This document shows positions 4,297-5,664 of a stretch of DNA of 5,664 bases, piece after piece. The notes below the pieces were generated by a model. The model was not told where the DNA came from. It made no database searches and worked only from the letters and a program-made list of their open reading frames with translations. A program made the position numbers and the translations under genes. How positions within the stretch are numbered: the first letter of the stretch is position 1; each line of letters starts with the position of its first letter. The DNA is taken from contig CATOKC010000178.1 in assembly GCA_951800675.1 (NCBI GenBank), positions 1 through 5,664 on the forward strand. Direction: 5' to 3'. This stretch comes from an uncultured Oscillibacter sp. Its GTDB lineage: Bacteria > Bacillota_A > Clostridia > Oscillospirales > Oscillospiraceae.

Positions 4297-4434
4297 CTTG
4301 CATTATATTGCTTCTTAATTGCAACTACAGTTGCAACATTTGAACGCAATAATGCAACTTCCCCGGAATAACGGGTGATTATTTCGGGGCGGTGGACTGC
4401 GTGTCTGCCGCCCCTGACATTGAGGAGGTATGTT
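4297..4434 (+). promoter_or_regulatory. Structured leader of the 134-aa gene
   Basis: The first half (4299-4358) holds nested inverted repeats. TTGCAAC at 4319-4325 pairs with GTTGCAA at 4330-4336. Around this, TTGCATTAT at 4299-4307 imperfectly mirrors ATAATGCAA at 4349-4357. The second half holds two GC-rich hairpins that share the same GGGG (4386-4389). Hairpin A pairs 4361-4371 with 4379-4389 (11 bp, one wobble). Hairpin B pairs 4386-4397 with 4403-4414 (12 bp, two wobbles). They cannot form together. Neither has a following U-run, so control of translation or RNA stability is likelier than termination. No riboswitch class is recognised. Confidence 0.55.
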
Positions 4435-4839
4435 ATGGCTTGTAAACCCGTATGCAAGCTCTGCGACCGGCTGGTCATCAGCCAGGAGGTCACGTTTACC
4501 GGCGGCAATCTGGTCATCAATCTGCCTGCCGGGAGCTACAGAAACCACGAGAAGTATTGTATCGTGGTGGCCCAGTCCATCCCGGACGCTGCGACCATCA
4601 ACGCGCCGGTGTTCGTTACCATCGGCACCGGCACCCAGCTTTACCCGCTGACGGACCGCTGCTGCGCACAGCTTACCGCCTGCGCCATCCGCACGCGGAC
4701 GCGGTACTCTACCGTGGTGTCCACCAGCGGCACCAGTGGAACGTTCAAGCTGCTGGGCAGCGCTTGCCCGTGCCCTACCAATGATCTGCCCAGCATCAAC
4801 GGGACTGCTCCCGCAGCTCCTGTTGCCCCTGGAGCATGA
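4435..4839 (+). CDS. 134-aa cysteine-rich beta-type protein, function unknown
   Basis: The protein opens with a Cys3-x3-Cys7-x2-Cys10 cluster (MACKPVCKLCDRL). It continues with alternating strand-like segments (VTFTGGNLVINLPAG, YCIVVAQSIP, INAPVFVTIGTGTQLYPL), a Cys76-Cys77-x5-Cys83 group, an Arg/Thr strand (IRTRTRYSTVVS) and a late CPC pair (Cys111, Cys113). It ends in a Pro/Ala tail. Nine cysteines in 134 residues point to metal binding or disulfides. I recall close relatives in gut Clostridia and their phages, always hypothetical. The compact beta pattern would suit a virion decoration or spike-type subunit, but that is a guess. GAGGAGGT at 4422-4429 lies 5 nt before the ATG at 4435; the in-frame GTG at 4375 lies in the loop of a hairpin and has no ribosome binding site. 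A long structured leader precedes it. Confidence 0.8.
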   Translation: MACKPVCKLCDRLVISQEVTFTGGNLVINLPAGSYRNHEKYCIVVAQSIPDAATINAPVFVTIGTGTQLYPLTDRCCAQLTACAIRTRTRYSTVVSTSGTSGTFKLLGSACPCPTNDLPSINGTAPAAPVAPGA

Positions 4840-4852
4840 AAGGAGAACCGAT

Positions 4853-5245
4853 ATGGAAAAACTGTATGATCTGAAGGACAAGCTCTGCGAGGAGCTGGAG
4901 GAGATCGCCCGCAAGCCCGACATGGGCCCCGGGGATCTGGAGCTGATCCACAAGCTTACCGACACCATCAAGAACATCGGCAAGATCGAGATGCTGGAGG
5001 AAGAGGGCGGCTACAGCCAGGAGGACGGTCGAGACGATGGCTACGGACGCGGCATGAGCTACGCCAGAGGGCGCGGCGGCTATAATCGCGGCGGGCGGAA
5101 CACCCGCCGGGACAGCCGTGGCCGCTACAGCCGGGACGATGGCCGCAGCGCGATGATGGAGCATCTGGAAGCCGCTCTGGACAGCGCCAGCGACCAGGAC
5201 CGGGAGACGATCAAACGCTTCATGCGCCAGCTGGAAAACGCCTGA
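4853..5245 (+). CDS. 130-aa protein with central Arg/Gly-rich segment between two helices
   Basis: Three parts are clear. An N-terminal helical region (about 1-50, MEKLYDLKDKLCEELEEIAR and DLELIHKLTDTIKNIGKIEML) looks like a helical hairpin or coiled coil. A disordered segment (about 53-98) carries twelve arginines among Gly, Tyr, Ser and Asp, with RGRGG and RGGR motifs. A C-terminal helix follows (about 100-129, MMEHLEAALDSASDQDRETIKRFMRQLE). I recall relatives with the same N-terminus and a conserved 'RRDSxGRYS' motif in gut Clostridia clusters, without known role. RG-rich segments elsewhere bind nucleic acid or drive assembly, so a packaging, condensate or nucleoprotein role is plausible but unproven. 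AAAGGAG at 4839-4845 lies 7 nt before the ATG at 4853, and the gene begins 13 nt after the previous stop. Confidence 0.8.
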   Translation: MEKLYDLKDKLCEELEEIARKPDMGPGDLELIHKLTDTIKNIGKIEMLEEEGGYSQEDGRDDGYGRGMSYARGRGGYNRGGRNTRRDSRGRYSRDDGRSAMMEHLEAALDSASDQDRETIKRFMRQLENA

Positions 5246-5260
5246 TAGGAGGGAACGCCC

Positions 5261-5590
5261 ATGTCTGCGCCGAATCTCAAGGAAATAGAGTGGGCGATCT
5301 CTGAACTGGAGAACCAGGAGAGCTCCGAAGGCCGGTATACGCTTCTGGCTGCGCTCTACACCTGCCGGAACCAGATGCTGGGGAATACCCAGCCGGAGCC
5401 GCGTATAGCGGCTTATTCGGAAATGGCGGCTCCGGAAGCGGAAGTTTTAGGCCAGTATGGCGACAGCGAATTTCTCAGGGCCGCAGCGGGGAAGGACCCG
5501 GCAAAGGTGCTGATGGTCATAGATGACCTGCTGGACGCATTGCAGGTCGTGAACCGAAGGGCTTATGATAATGTGATGCGTAAGCTGTAG
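5261..5590 (+). CDS. 109-aa helical protein of the same cluster, function unknown
   Basis: The N-terminal region (LKEIEWAISELENQESSEGRYTLLAALYTCRNQML, about 6-40) forms two predicted helices. A variable Pro/Glu linker (about 41-62) follows, then a conserved-looking block LGQYGDSEFLRAAAGKDPAK (about 63-82) and a last helix (VLMVIDDLLDALQVVNRRAYDNVMRKL). I remember the 'YGxSxFLRAVAGKDPxxVxxVVDDLMDTLxxVNxxxYxxVMRKL' pattern next to the RG-rich and Cys-rich proteins in other Clostridia. The four genes therefore probably form one functional unit. AGGAGGG at 5247-5253 lies 7 nt before the ATG, 15 nt after the previous stop. No signal peptide or membrane segment is seen. The role is unknown, and an adaptor or assembly function is only a suggestion. 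Confidence 0.8.
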   Translation: MSAPNLKEIEWAISELENQESSEGRYTLLAALYTCRNQMLGNTQPEPRIAAYSEMAAPEAEVLGQYGDSEFLRAAAGKDPAKVLMVIDDLLDALQVVNRRAYDNVMRKL

Positions 5591-5664
5591 AAAACAAAAA
5601 GCGGAAGCGTGAGCTTCATCCCCACAAGGAAGTGTCCTCAAACCACTCAGCCGGACCCTATAAT
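5591..5664 (+). other. Intergenic end of window, nothing firm
   Basis: A weak hairpin (GAAGC at 5604-5608 with GCTTC at 5613-5617 around a GTGA loop) has no U-run on the plus strand. On the minus strand it would be followed by a short T-rich tract. No plus-strand terminator for the cluster is seen. TATAAT at the very end (5659-5664) has no matching -35. Confidence 0.3.

Noticed and set aside
4736..4852. Upstream extension of the RG-rich protein to 4736
   Set aside because: It would overlap the Cys-rich gene by about 100 nt, and the start at 4853 has a proper SD at 7 nt.
4315..4983. Long minus-strand reading frame (222 codons)
   Set aside because: It crosses the structured leader, the Cys-rich gene and part of the RG-rich gene on the other strand. 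Its composition is low-complexity and shadow-like, with no motif.
5591..5664. Open frame and TATAAT at the right edge
   Set aside because: No start codon with an SD, no -35 at a suitable distance, and the window ends too soon to judge.

Overview
The window looks like part of a tailed-phage or prophage-type genome from a gut-type Clostridia host (Oscillospiraceae-like Bacillota). This is inferred from moderately GC-rich coding sequence, strong GGAGG-type ribosome binding sites before most genes, short tightly packed genes, and an endolysin whose type I recognise from such phages. No terminase, portal, capsid, tail or integrase gene is visible, so prophage, phage and phage-derived island cannot be told apart from this piece. 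No rRNA, tRNA, CRISPR array or transposase was seen.

Layout. (1) Positions 6-659 encode a CHAP-domain endolysin. A near-perfect internal ribosome binding site and ATG lie exactly at the junction between the catalytic domain and the C-terminal cell-wall-binding-like domain. (2) Positions 663-1336 form a separate transcription unit: an extended -10 promoter, a single-pass membrane protein, a small sigma-region-4-like helix-turn-helix protein, and a strong intrinsic terminator. (3) Positions 1304-1495 are a non-coding leader with a 14-bp hairpin followed by a T-run and an alternative pairing that would mask the next ribosome binding site. (4) Positions 1496-2739 form a compact four-gene operon: a 59-aa cysteine-rich protein, a papain/C39-like cysteine-peptidase-fold protein coupled to it by an ATGA overlap, a 152-aa two-part protein and a 76-aa helical protein. 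(5) Positions 2738-3347 are a minus-strand insert: a 65-aa XRE-type regulator and a 67-aa unknown protein. Each has its own TTGACA promoter and its own terminator, and palindromic operators fill the promoter spacers. (6) Positions 3409-5590 are a second plus-strand cluster: a 295-aa Gly/Met- and Cys-rich protein with a membrane segment, a structured leader, a 134-aa Cys-rich beta-type protein, a 130-aa Arg/Gly-rich protein and a 109-aa helical protein.

How it fits together. The lysin region and the small-membrane/HTH unit resemble the lysis and late-regulatory end of a phage genome. The two plus-strand clusters contain families I remember seeing together in gut Clostridia and their phages but for which I know no function. 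Their shared cysteine-rich composition suggests a structural or surface-layer role, which is inference. The minus-strand insert behaves like a phage 'moron': an autonomous regulated cassette placed between host-phage operons. The palindromic hexamer TTGCAA occurs six times, only between genes, and stands upstream of every plus-strand unit whose start is visible.
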